From the NCBI GenBank assembly GCA_964509205.1, contig CAZDVW010000011.1:1-63449 (forward strand): a DNA stretch of 63,449 nt, in the 5' to 3' direction. The first letter of the stretch is position 1, and the number at the start of each line of letters is the position of its first letter. A program made the translations under genes and the position numbers. This DNA comes from Duodenibacillus sp964509205 (GTDB lineage: Bacteria > Pseudomonadota > Gammaproteobacteria > Burkholderiales > Burkholderiaceae_F). Positions 17,518 to 25,445 of the stretch are shown piece by piece. The notes below the pieces were generated by a model. It saw nothing but the letters and a program-made list of their open reading frames with translations, was not told where the DNA came from and made no database searches.

Positions 17518-18921
17518 ATGATGCCTCGCTTCGTTTTCCTTTATACAGACGCTGTCATTTGGCTCTTGGCACTCGTTTGCGTTCTCTATGCACACCATGT
17601 TTCCAAGACGCCTGAATTGCGAGCCAAGTGGAAGAAATTGTCTGCCAATTCGACGGCGCTTTTTTGCGCCGGAATTCTGAGCCTCTTTTTTGCAACGGCA
17701 TTGGCCGACAGCGTGCATTTTCGTCCGGCGCTTCCGACGCAGCCCGGTGCCGCACTGGCCTATTCGCCCAAAACCGTCTCGGCGTTGGAGTACTTTGTCG
17801 GCAACCGGATTGCCGCCGCAGAAAGGAGTTATTCGGCTCCCTTTGCGTTGCACGATTTTGATAAGACGTCCGTTCTTCAAAACGGCAAGGTCGAGCGTGT
17901 TTACGCTCGGCTCAAGGGGGCATCCCCGAGCGTTCAGGAAAGCGACTACGCCCAAGCGCTTTTCTCAAGCTTGACGCGCGGTGCGGCCTGCGGGGGATTT
18001 CTTTCAGTGCTCTTTTTGGCGCTTTGCGCAATTCCCGGAGGCATTCGCCGCCGGTCAGTTCTTTCGGGGCTTCGCGAATTACTTTCTCGCCAAAACGCCT
18101 TGCGTCCGATTCTTTGGGTTTGGACCGGCTTTCTGTTTGTGTCCGGCTTCTTGTACTGCGTTTGCCCCGACTGGCATGTCTTTGGAACGGATGCGGTCGG
18201 AAACGATGTGTTCCTGAGTGCTCTGAAATCGATCCGCACGGCTGTCGTCATCGGAACGTTGGCAACGTTTTGCACGCTTCCGCTTGCCGTGTGTTTCGGG
18301 ATCGCTGCCGGTTACTTTAAGGGCTGGGTTGACGACGTCATTCAGTACATCTACACGACGATCACATCCATTCCTTCTGTGTTGCTCATTGCGGCTTCCG
18401 TTCTGATGATTCAGGTTTTCATTGACAAAAATCCGTCGTTGTACGAAACGGGACTGGAGCGGGCAGATCTTCGGCTTTTCTTTCTTTCCGCCATCATCGG
18501 CGTGACCGGATGGGCAGGATTGGCGCGGCTGTTGCGTGCCGAAGCGATGAAGATTTCAGAAATGGATTTTGTGACGGCAGCGAAAGCTTTCGGCGTGAGT
18601 CCGCTTCGCATCATGATGCGGCACATCTTCCCGAATGTGGCTCACATCGTGCTCATTGTGGCTGTTTTGGATTTTTCCGGCATTGTTCTTTACGAGGCCG
18701 TTTTAAGTTATGTCGGCGTCGGCGTGGATCCGTCGATGAGTTCTTTCGGAAGCATGATTAATTCAGCGGCTTCTGAAATGAGTCGAAATCCGGTTGTTTG
18801 GTGGAATCTGCTGGCCAGTTTTCTTTTCATGGTAACGCTTGTTTTGAGTGCCAACCTTTTTGCCGGCGGCGTGCGAGAGGTGTTTGATCCGCACTCGGAA
18901 AACGGAGAGAGAAATGCTTGA
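17518..18921 (+). CDS. Peptide-type ABC permease, OppC/DppC family, enlarged
   Basis: About 467 residues, against 280-300 for usual DppC. The extra length is an N-terminal part with additional hydrophobic helices (about 10-25 and 45-62) and a soluble stretch before the canonical segment. The EAA loop is near DFVTAAKAFGVSPLRIMMRHI. GGAG lies seven bases before ATG 17518, and a second ATG follows at once; upstream in-frame codons overlap the previous gene and lack a ribosome site. The extended N terminus resembles that of YejE/OppC-type subunits. The gene overlaps the ATPase gene by eight bases. Confidence 0.9.
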   Translation: MMPRFVFLYTDAVIWLLALVCVLYAHHVSKTPELRAKWKKLSANSTALFCAGILSLFFATALADSVHFRPALPTQPGAALAYSPKTVSALEYFVGNRIAAAERSYSAPFALHDFDKTSVLQNGKVERVYARLKGASPSVQESDYAQALFSSLTRGAACGGFLSVLFLALCAIPGGIRRRSVLSGLRELLSRQNALRPILWVWTGFLFVSGFLYCVCPDWHVFGTDAVGNDVFLSALKSIRTAVVIGTLATFCTLPLAVCFGIAAGYFKGWVDDVIQYIYTTITSIPSVLLIAASVLMIQVFIDKNPSLYETGLERADLRLFFLSAIIGVTGWAGLARLLRAEAMKISEMDFVTAAKAFGVSPLRIMMRHIFPNVAHIVLIVAVLDFSGIVLYEAVLSYVGVGVDPSMSSFGSMINSAASEMSRNPVVWWNLLASFLFMVTLVLSANLFAGGVREVFDPHSENGERNA

Positions 18922-20701
18922 GGTAAAAAATCTTTCCATTTTTTCCTCTGTCGGGAGTTTTCCCATCGTGCGTGACGTGTCGTTTACGGTCGCACCGGGC
19001 GAAACCTACGCTTTAGTCGGCGAGTCCGGCTGCGGCAAGTCGATGACGGCGCTGTCGCTGTTGCGTCTGCTTCCGCCGGGCGTTGAGATTCGCGACGGTT
19101 CGGTGCGCTGCGGCGGGTGCGATGTGTTTGCAATGACAGAGCGCGAGATGACGTCCGTTCGCGGCTCCAAGATGTCGCTTGTTTTTCAGGAGCCGTCCCT
19201 GAGTCTCAATCCCGTGGTGCGCGTCGGAGACCAGATTCAAGAGACGCTTTTACTGCATCCGGACGCCTCTGGCGACAGTCCCGAAAGCCGTGTTTTGTAC
19301 TGGTTGGAACGCGTCGGTTTTTCCGACCCGGAACGGATTGCACGCTCCTTCCCGCACGAACTTTCCGGCGGCCAGAAACAACGCATCATGATTGCCGTTG
19401 CTTTGGCGGCCGGTTCTTCGGTCGTTATTGCCGATGAACCGACGACGGCGCTTGATGTGACGCTGCAGGCACAAATTTTGGATTTGTTAAATGATCTAAA
19501 AAAGGAACGCCGTTTGGCGTTGCTTCTTATCACGCACGATCTGGCTCTTGTCAAACACTATGCGGATCGAGTGGGCTTGATGTACGCCGGCGAGATTGTC
19601 GAAGAAGCCTCGGTTCATTCCTTTTTTTCCGACCCGCAGCATCCGTATGCCAAGGGACTTTTGCGAGCCGTTCCCCGGTCGGAATCCAAACACAGTGCTC
19701 TTGACGGAATTCCCGGACACGTGCCGGCTCCGCAGGAGAGTTTTTCCGGATGCCGTTTTGCGCCCCGGTGCGGGATTTGCCGCAAGGAGTGCCGGCAAAG
19801 GGCAATTCCTCTTCGGGCGACCTCATCGGGTCGCAGCGTACGGTGTCTTTTTCCAGGAGCCGCTTTGCCGGATTCGGTCAAGCGGCAGACTCCGAGTGCC
19901 GAGACCGGCGAGGTCGTTCTTCAAATTCAGAATTTGACGGTGGATTACGAAGTCTCAGGGGGATTTTTCAGGCACAAGAAGTCCTTTCGGGCAGTTGATG
20001 ATGTCTCGCTGGAATTGTGCCGCGGCGAAACGCTTGCACTGATCGGAGAGTCAGGATCGGGGAAAACGACGCTTGCTAAAACGTTGCTTCGCTTGGCAGA
20101 CGGAAAAACACGAGTGCAAGGCCAGATCATCTTAGGCGGCATGGATGTTTTGAAGGCAGGCGGTCGAGCGCTTCTTCGTCTTAGGCGCTTTGCACAGATC
20201 GTTTTTCAGGATCCCTTCGGTTCGTTTGATCCGAGAATGACGATCCGCGAGTGTATTGCCGAGGGCATGCTGGCGCTCGGAATCGTTCACGATGCAAGCA
20301 AATGCCAAAAGGAGATCGACAGGCTTCTTAAAGTCGTCGGATTGACGCCGGACTGCGCCGATCGGCTTCCGCACGAATTTTCCGGCGGACAGCGACAGAG
20401 AATTGCTTTGGCGCGCGCATTGGCCGTTCGTCCTCAGCTGGTGATCTGCGATGAACCGACAAGCGCATTGGATGTGTCTGTTCAAGCGCAGATTCTGAAT
20501 CTCATGCGAAGCATTCAAAAGGAAACCGGCGTGTCGTACCTCTTTATCACGCACAATGTGTCCGTTGTTGAATGCATGGCCGATCGGATTGCTGTGATGC
20601 GCGCCGGCCGTCTTGTGGAAAGCGGGCGAACCGAGGATGTGTTGACGCATCCGAGAAATGACTACACGAAGCAACTCTTGGCTTGCGTGCCGCGACTTTG
20701 A
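18914..20701 (+). CDS. Fused peptide-ABC transporter ATPase (OppD-OppF in one chain)
   Basis: About 595 residues containing two complete ABC domains. The first has Walker A GESGCGKS, signature LSGGQKQR and Walker B VVIADEPTTALD, followed by the oligopeptide-transporter C-terminal Cys-rich tail (CRFAPRCGICRKEC), which in related ATPases can hold an Fe-S cluster. The second has GESGSGKT, FSGGQRQR and VICDEPTSALD. The fusion provides both nucleotide-binding subunits of the importer, as in the GsiA/YejF/DdpDF type. GGAGAGAG precedes ATG 18914. It is the last gene of the operon. Confidence 0.95.
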   Translation: MLEVKNLSIFSSVGSFPIVRDVSFTVAPGETYALVGESGCGKSMTALSLLRLLPPGVEIRDGSVRCGGCDVFAMTEREMTSVRGSKMSLVFQEPSLSLNPVVRVGDQIQETLLLHPDASGDSPESRVLYWLERVGFSDPERIARSFPHELSGGQKQRIMIAVALAAGSSVVIADEPTTALDVTLQAQILDLLNDLKKERRLALLLITHDLALVKHYADRVGLMYAGEIVEEASVHSFFSDPQHPYAKGLLRAVPRSESKHSALDGIPGHVPAPQESFSGCRFAPRCGICRKECRQRAIPLRATSSGRSVRCLFPGAALPDSVKRQTPSAETGEVVLQIQNLTVDYEVSGGFFRHKKSFRAVDDVSLELCRGETLALIGESGSGKTTLAKTLLRLADGKTRVQGQIILGGMDVLKAGGRALLRLRRFAQIVFQDPFGSFDPRMTIRECIAEGMLALGIVHDASKCQKEIDRLLKVVGLTPDCADRLPHEFSGGQRQRIALARALAVRPQLVICDEPTSALDVSVQAQILNLMRSIQKETGVSYLFITHNVSVVECMADRIAVMRAGRLVESGRTEDVLTHPRNDYTKQLLACVPRL

Positions 20702-20716
20702 TCGATTCGAAAAAAA

Positions 20717-20745
20717 GAAAGCCGATCACAGGGATCGGCCTTCTT
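20717..20745. terminator. Bidirectional intrinsic terminator
   Basis: GCCGATC (20721-20727) pairs with GATCGGC (20733-20739), flanked by AAAGAAA-type and CTTCTTT-type runs on the two sides. It lies between the convergent ABC operon and aminotransferase gene and can serve both. Confidence 0.7.
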
Positions 20746-20772
20746 TACGATGCGGAAGAAACCAATGATTCG

Positions 20773-21975
20773 CTACAGATACGTCGAAATCATATCAGCC
20801 AAGATCTTTACGCCCTCACGGATCTTTTCCGGAGGAACCGTCACGAAAGAAAGACGTGCGTGGTTTTTCTCCGGGCTTCCCGCGTAGAACGCCTCGCTCG
20901 GAACGAACGCGACTTTCTTTTCAACGGCTTCCTGAAGCAGTTTGGTTGAATTGATCGACTTCGGCAGATGAAGCCAAATGAACATGCCGCCTGTCGGTTT
21001 TGTCCAGCTGATGTCCGGGTGCTTGGGCATGAACGCAGACAGGGCATCGAGCATGGTGGCGCACTGTCTCTTGTAAATCTCACGTACGGCCGGGATGTGT
21101 CCCTTTAACGTTCCTTCGCTGATGACGCGGGCAGCAACGAGCTGCGTGAATGTCGACGTGTGAAGGTCGGCAGCCGACTTCAGTCCCGAGAAGGCTTTTA
21201 AGATTTCCGGCGGCGCAACGACGTAGCCGAGGCGAAGACCCGGAGAAAGCACTTTTGAGAGCGTGCCGAGACGGATGGTGCGTTCCGGAGCAAAGCTGCG
21301 AAGCGACATCGGCGGTTTCTTTTCGTACCAGAGCTCGCCGTACGGATCGTCTTCAATGAGCCAGAAGTTGTATTGGCGGGCTTTTTCGGCCAGTTTCTGA
21401 CGACGGGTTTCGTCAATGGTAAGGCCCGTCGGATTGGCGAACGTCGGCATGACGTAGGCGATGTTGACGCCCTGACATTCGTCGCCGAGTAAATCCGGGT
21501 TCATTCCGTATTCGTCGACGGGGATCTCAACGTACTCGGGCGAGCAGAGGTTGAAGGCCGAAAGAGCTCCGAGATAGGTCGGGCTTTCGACCAACATCTT
21601 GGTTCCTTTCACGACGAAAATGCGGGCAACGAGATCCAGCGCCTGTTGCGAACCTGTGACGATCTGAACTTCGTCGGCCGTTGTAGGAATGCCGTGCTCG
21701 GTTTCCATCTGAGCAATGGCTTGGCGCAATTCAGGGACGCCTTCGGCCTGAGAGTACTGCAACGCTCGCGTGCCTTCATGCGACATCACCCAATCGGCGG
21801 CGTCTTTTACGGCGGCGATGGGGAATCCGGCAGGACTCGGAAGTCCGCCTGCAAACGAGATGATGTCAGGACGGCCTGAGAGGGTGAGTATGGTATGCAC
21901 GGCATCGGATCCGGACCCATGCTCTGAGAAATTCATTTTTGGCATGTTTGCCTGCTCTGTTGAGAGTGCGGTCAT
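20773..21975 (-). CDS. PLP-dependent class I/II aminotransferase
   Basis: About 400 residues, fold-type I. SFAGGLPSPAGFP near the N terminus and the Schiff-base lysine motif TLSKVLSPGLRLGY identify the 2-aminoadipate/aromatic (LysN/MocR-like) group, here without a regulator domain. PTFANPTG and IEDDPYGEL bind the cofactor. ATG 21975 has AGAGGA six bases upstream; the frame is open much further but without translation signals. The true amino acid is unknown. It lies downstream of the amino-acid ABC genes on the same strand but after their terminator. Confidence 0.9.
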   Translation of the reverse strand: MTALSTEQANMPKMNFSEHGSGSDAVHTILTLSGRPDIISFAGGLPSPAGFPIAAVKDAADWVMSHEGTRALQYSQAEGVPELRQAIAQMETEHGIPTTADEVQIVTGSQQALDLVARIFVVKGTKMLVESPTYLGALSAFNLCSPEYVEIPVDEYGMNPDLLGDECQGVNIAYVMPTFANPTGLTIDETRRQKLAEKARQYNFWLIEDDPYGELWYEKKPPMSLRSFAPERTIRLGTLSKVLSPGLRLGYVVAPPEILKAFSGLKSAADLHTSTFTQLVAARVISEGTLKGHIPAVREIYKRQCATMLDALSAFMPKHPDISWTKPTGGMFIWLHLPKSINSTKLLQEAVEKKVAFVPSEAFYAGSPEKNHARLSFVTVPPEKIREGVKILADMISTYL

Positions 21976-22089
21976 AATCGTTCCTCTTGTTGAACTAGTG
22001 GCGTTCATTGTATTCCCGAAAATTCCGGTGAAAAATGAAAACCAGTTCCCTCGTTGATGCGAGGATGGGGTGGCTAGGTTGTTTCTATT

Positions 22090-22137
22090 AGAAAAAAAGA
22101 AAACCGCCGACCGAACATCATCCTTTCGGTCGACGGC
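22090..22137 (-). terminator. Intrinsic terminator of the amino-acid ABC operon
   Basis: CCGCCGACCGAA (22104-22115) pairs imperfectly with TTCGGTCGACGG (22125-22136). On the minus strand the stem is followed by a T-rich tract (complement of GAAAAAAAGAAAA). Confidence 0.75.
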
Positions 22138-22160
22138 AAGACTGTTGGATTTCGCGCGGT

Positions 22161-22826
22161 TTAGGCTTCTTCGCCTGTCTTGAACCGTTTCTCCATGAAG
22201 GCAACGATTTGAGAAATCGTAAACGTCATGACGAGATACAGAATCGCAACGCACGACCAAATTTCAAGGGAGCCGTACGTCTCGGCAATGATGAGTTGTC
22301 CCTTGCGCGTCAGTTCCTCAAACCCGATGACGGAAACGAGGGAAGAGTCCTTTAGCATGGCAATGAATTCATTGCCGAGCGGAGGAATCACGCGCTTAAA
22401 GGCTTGGGGCAACACAACGTAGCGCATCGTCTGACGCGGCGTCATGCCGAGGCTTAAAGCGGCGCGAGACTGGCCGATCGAAATGGACTGAATGCCGGCT
22501 CGAAAGATTTCGGCTACGTAGGCGCCTGAGTTGATGGAACAGGCGGCTACGGCTGCCGTGAAGGGATCAATTCGAGTCCCGGTGATAACGGGCAGGGCAA
22601 AGTACAGAATGAAAATCTGCACCAGAAGCGGTGTACCGCGAATGAAATTAACGTAGGTTCGAGCTAAGGAATGAAAAACTCGGTTGTGGCTCAGGGATCC
22701 GATGGCGGCAATTAAGCCAAACACCATTCCGAGACCCACGGCCATTGCCGTGATTTTGAGTGTGACCAAAGCGCCCGCCAATAAAAGGGGCATCGATTGA
22801 GTCACGAGGGAAAAGTCGAAATCCAT
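22161..22826 (-). CDS. Polar amino-acid ABC transporter permease (HisM/GlnP family)
   Basis: 221 residues with about five membrane helices. The IRGTPLLVQIFILYF segment and the EAA loop around ALSLGMTPRQTMRYVVLPQAFKRVIPPLGNE-type residues are diagnostic of glutamine/histidine-type importers. It lies 30 bases after binding-protein copy 1 and is surely co-transcribed. No ATP-binding subunit is encoded next to it, so that component must come from elsewhere. Its first 72 codons are repeated in the remnant at 23656-23940. Confidence 0.93.
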   Translation of the reverse strand: MDFDFSLVTQSMPLLLAGALVTLKITAMAVGLGMVFGLIAAIGSLSHNRVFHSLARTYVNFIRGTPLLVQIFILYFALPVITGTRIDPFTAAVAACSINSGAYVAEIFRAGIQSISIGQSRAALSLGMTPRQTMRYVVLPQAFKRVIPPLGNEFIAMLKDSSLVSVIGFEELTRKGQLIIAETYGSLEIWSCVAILYLVMTFTISQIVAFMEKRFKTGEEA

Positions 22827-23721
22827 GAGCTACTCCGAGTCTTTAAGTCAAAGCGATTACTCGCCGAACCACTTTGTTATCAGCGCCTGATAGGAGCCGT
22901 CTTTCTTCGCTTCCGCCAGTGCCTTGTTCATGCGTTCCAAAAGTTTCGGATTCTTTTTGGAAACAGCAAAGCCGAACTGCTCAACAGTGAGCACTTTTTC
23001 CTGGTGCGAGAAAATCTCTTTGTTTTTCGGATTGCTCGCCATGAAGTGTCCGATGGTCGGACGATCTCCGATCACAGCCTCGCAACCCTTATTGCGAAGT
23101 TCCATGTAGGACTCGTTCACTGTGTTGAAGGTCTTCGTTGTGGCTCCGGGAATCGTATTGGCATAGGCCATTCCGGATGTTCCGATCTGTGCGCAGATTA
23201 ACTTGTTTTTCAAATCGGTATCCGTCTTGTAAACGTCTTTGTCTGCTTTGCGGACCAGAATGGAAAGACCGGAGTCGTAGTACGGATCCGTCAGAAACAC
23301 GCGCTTGGCACGCTCTTCCGTGATCGTGATGGCGGCACCGGCGATGTCGATCTGGCGGCTCAAAATGGCCGGAATCAGGGCATCAAACCCCATGGAAACA
23401 ACCTTAACGGTAAAGCCGGCTTTCTGTCCGATCAATCGGATCATGTCAATATCAAAACCAATGACTTCAGAACTGTTTTTGGTATCTGTGAATTCAAACG
23501 GCGGATAGGTGCTTTCCGTACCCATGATGAGCTGCTCGGCATGAGCAGTCAACGATGCCGTGAGCATGGAGCCGCAGGCAACGGCAAAGAGCATTTTTTT
23601 AAACATGAGAGTAACTCCCTTTAAACAGCATCCTAGATGCACAAATGCACTAGTTTTAAATTGACAAACGTAACTCAAGTGATGGAGTGTAGGAAACACG
23701 AGCCGACGTCGGGGAATGCAA
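22610..23721 (-). repeat. Tandem duplication unit 1 (about 1.1 kb)
   Basis: Covers the first 72 codons of the permease, the binding-protein gene and its upstream region. It corresponds to unit 2 at 23724-24832 with an offset of 1112-1114 bases; the junction is around 23720-23725. The permease and upstream parts differ at about 5% and 11% of sites by eye, while the binding-protein coding parts differ at only three bases. Confidence 0.85.
22857..23606 (-). CDS. Polar amino-acid periplasmic binding protein, copy 1
   Basis: 249 residues: a signal peptide (MFKKMLFAVACGSMLTASLTAHA) and a family 3 bilobal binding domain, with GTESTYPPFEFTD at the first ligand contact and GFDIDMIRLIGQKAGF following. 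Relatives bind glutamine, arginine, cysteine or similar amino acids. It supplies the permease 30 bases downstream. It differs from copy 2 by one residue near the end (Ile for Met in QALITKW). Confidence 0.93.
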   Translation of the reverse strand: MFKKMLFAVACGSMLTASLTAHAEQLIMGTESTYPPFEFTDTKNSSEVIGFDIDMIRLIGQKAGFTVKVVSMGFDALIPAILSRQIDIAGAAITITEERAKRVFLTDPYYDSGLSILVRKADKDVYKTDTDLKNKLICAQIGTSGMAYANTIPGATTKTFNTVNESYMELRNKGCEAVIGDRPTIGHFMASNPKNKEIFSHQEKVLTVEQFGFAVSKKNPKLLERMNKALAEAKKDGSYQALITKWFGE

Positions 23722-23940
23722 GCTGAAAATCTGAACCAGAACCGGCGTGCCGCGAATGAAATTAACGTAGGTTCGAGCTAAGGAATGAAAAACTCGGTTG
23801 CGGCTCAGGAATCCGACGGCGGCAATGAAGCCAGACACCATTCCGAGACCCACGGCCATTGCCATGATCTTGAGTGTGACCAAAGCGCCCGCCAATAAAA
23901 GGGGCATCGTTTGAGTCACGAGGGAAAAGTCGAAATCCAT
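23656..23940 (-). pseudogene. Truncated permease remnant left by tandem duplication
   Basis: An open frame of 94 codons repeats the first 72 residues of the permease at 22161 (to VQIF), then runs out of homology at the duplication junction into the promoter region of binding-protein copy 1. The membrane core and EAA loop are missing, so no working permease can form. It has about a dozen base changes relative to the intact gene. It follows copy 2 of the binding protein in the same spacing as the intact gene follows copy 1. Confidence 0.85.
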
Positions 23941-24832
23941 GAGCTACTCCGAGTCTAAGTCAAAGCGATTACTCGCCGAACCACTTTGTCATCAGCGCCT
24001 GGTAGGAGCCGTCTTTCTTCGCTTCCGCCAGTGCCTTGTTCATGCGTTCCAAAAGTTTCGGATTCTTTTTGGAAACAGCAAAGCCGAACTGCTCAACAGT
24101 GAGCACTTTTTCCTGGTGCGAGAAAATCTCTTTGTTTTTCGGATTGCTCGCCATGAAGTGTCCGATGGTCGGACGATCTCCGATCACAGCCTCGCAACCC
24201 TTATTGCGAAGTTCCATGTAGGACTCGTTCACTGTGTTGAAGGTCTTCGTTGTGGCTCCGGGAATCGTATTGGCATAGGCCATTCCGGATGTTCCGATCT
24301 GTGCGCAGATTAACTTGTTTTTCAAATCGGTATCCGTCTTGTAAACGTCTTTGTCTGCTTTGCGGACCAGAATGGAAAGACCGGAGTCGTAGTACGGATC
24401 CGTCAGAAACACGCGCTTGGCACGCTCTTCCGTGATCGTGATGGCGGCACCGGCGATGTCGATCTGGCGGCTCAAAATGGCCGGAATCAGGGCATCAAAC
24501 CCCATGGAAACAACCTTAACGGTAAAGCCGGCTTTCTGTCCGATCAATCGGATCATGTCAATATCAAAACCAATGACTTCAGAACTGTTTTTGGTATCTG
24601 TGAATTCAAACGGCGGATAGGTGCTTTCCGTACCCATGATGAGCTGCTCGGCATGAGCAGTCAACGATGCCGTGAGCATGGAGCCGCAGGCAACGGCAAA
24701 AAGCATTTTTTTAAACATGAGAGTAACTCCCTTCAAACAGCATCCTAGATGCACAAGTTCGCCAATTTTAAATTGACAAACGTAAACCAAGTGACGGATT
24801 GTAGAAAACACGAGCCGCCCTCGGGGAATGCA
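23724..24832 (-). repeat. Tandem duplication unit 2 (about 1.1 kb)
   Basis: Second copy of the segment described for 22610-23721. A two-base deletion before the binding-protein stop (CTTTAAG against CTAAG on the plus strand) accounts for the change of offset from 1114 to 1112. Confidence 0.85.
23969..24718 (-). CDS. Polar amino-acid periplasmic binding protein, copy 2
   Basis: 249 residues, identical to copy 1 except for one residue near the C terminus. It has the same signal peptide and family 3 binding fold. It is the promoter-proximal gene of the duplicated operon and diverges from iscR. Doubling the binding protein may raise periplasmic capture capacity relative to the single permease; this is inference. 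Confidence 0.93.
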   Translation of the reverse strand: MFKKMLFAVACGSMLTASLTAHAEQLIMGTESTYPPFEFTDTKNSSEVIGFDIDMIRLIGQKAGFTVKVVSMGFDALIPAILSRQIDIAGAAITITEERAKRVFLTDPYYDSGLSILVRKADKDVYKTDTDLKNKLICAQIGTSGMAYANTIPGATTKTFNTVNESYMELRNKGCEAVIGDRPTIGHFMASNPKNKEIFSHQEKVLTVEQFGFAVSKKNPKLLERMNKALAEAKKDGSYQALMTKWFGE

Positions 24833-24937
24833 AACGGTCTTTTCCTTTCAATGTTGCAAAAAACGAACAATTGAAATTACCTAGAAAAATTGATTCCCCT
24901 ATTTTTTATAAGGGATTTTTTCGATACACTTTTCACC

Positions 24938-24960
24938 AATCTTGACTAAACAACTCGGGA
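24938..24960 (+). promoter_or_regulatory. Possible IscR type 1 operator
   Basis: ATCTTGACTAAACAACTCGGG resembles the left half and part of the right half of the type 1 IscR motif (CTTGACTAAAT-AGTC-GGG), 11 bases before the iscR start. IscR usually represses its own operon through such sites when loaded with 2Fe-2S. Confidence 0.45.
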
Positions 24961-24971
24961 AATAAAAAGCC

Positions 24972-25433
24972 ATGAAACTCACAACGCGAGGCCGTTTTGC
25001 CGTTACCAGCATGATCGACATTGCGCTTTACGGAGAGAATGGGCCGGTTCGTTTGGCTGATATTGCGCGCAGAGAGCAGATTTCCGTGGCCTATTTGGAA
25101 CAGATTTTTGGTCGGCTTCGGCAGGCGAACCTTGTAACGGCCAATCGGGGACCGGGAGGCGGTTACCGACTGTCGCGCGCGCCCGAAGACATCAGTGCCG
25201 GACAGATTGTGCGGGCCGTTGAGGAGAGTCTTGACGCCACCAGTTGCTACGGAACGGGGCAGTGCCGAGGAGGCGCTGAGTGTCTCGCTCACGGTTTGTG
25301 GTCTGATATGAATCGATTGCTGACAAGTTTTTTAGACGGGCAGAGCCTGGCCGAGATTAAAACTCGGTATGCGAGCTCACACCCGAAACGCGGCGATGAG
25401 GCTGTCGTTATTTTCAAGAACAAACGTGGTTAG
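24972..25433 (+). CDS. iscR: Fe-S cluster regulator IscR
   Basis: 153 residues of the Rrf2 family: an N-terminal winged helix (MKLTTRGRFAVTSMIDIAL) and the cluster ligands Cys-X5-Cys-X5-Cys in CYGTGQCRGGAEC. It senses 2Fe-2S status and controls the isc operon that it heads. The iscS start lies 12 bases downstream. Confidence 0.96.
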   Translation: MKLTTRGRFAVTSMIDIALYGENGPVRLADIARREQISVAYLEQIFGRLRQANLVTANRGPGGGYRLSRAPEDISAGQIVRAVEESLDATSCYGTGQCRGGAECLAHGLWSDMNRLLTSFLDGQSLAEIKTRYASSHPKRGDEAVVIFKNKRG

Positions 25434-25445
25434 AAGGAAGTGAAA

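Noticed and set aside
22610..24832. Duplicated binding-protein region as an assembly artefact
   Set aside because: The permease and upstream portions of the two copies differ at 5-11% of positions and the second permease is truncated, so the duplication is real and not recent.
24895..24935. Hairpin CCCCTAT...ATAAGGG before iscR as a terminator
   Set aside because: Nothing on the plus strand ends there and the stem is short and imperfect; it could equally be promoter sequence, so it was not annotated.
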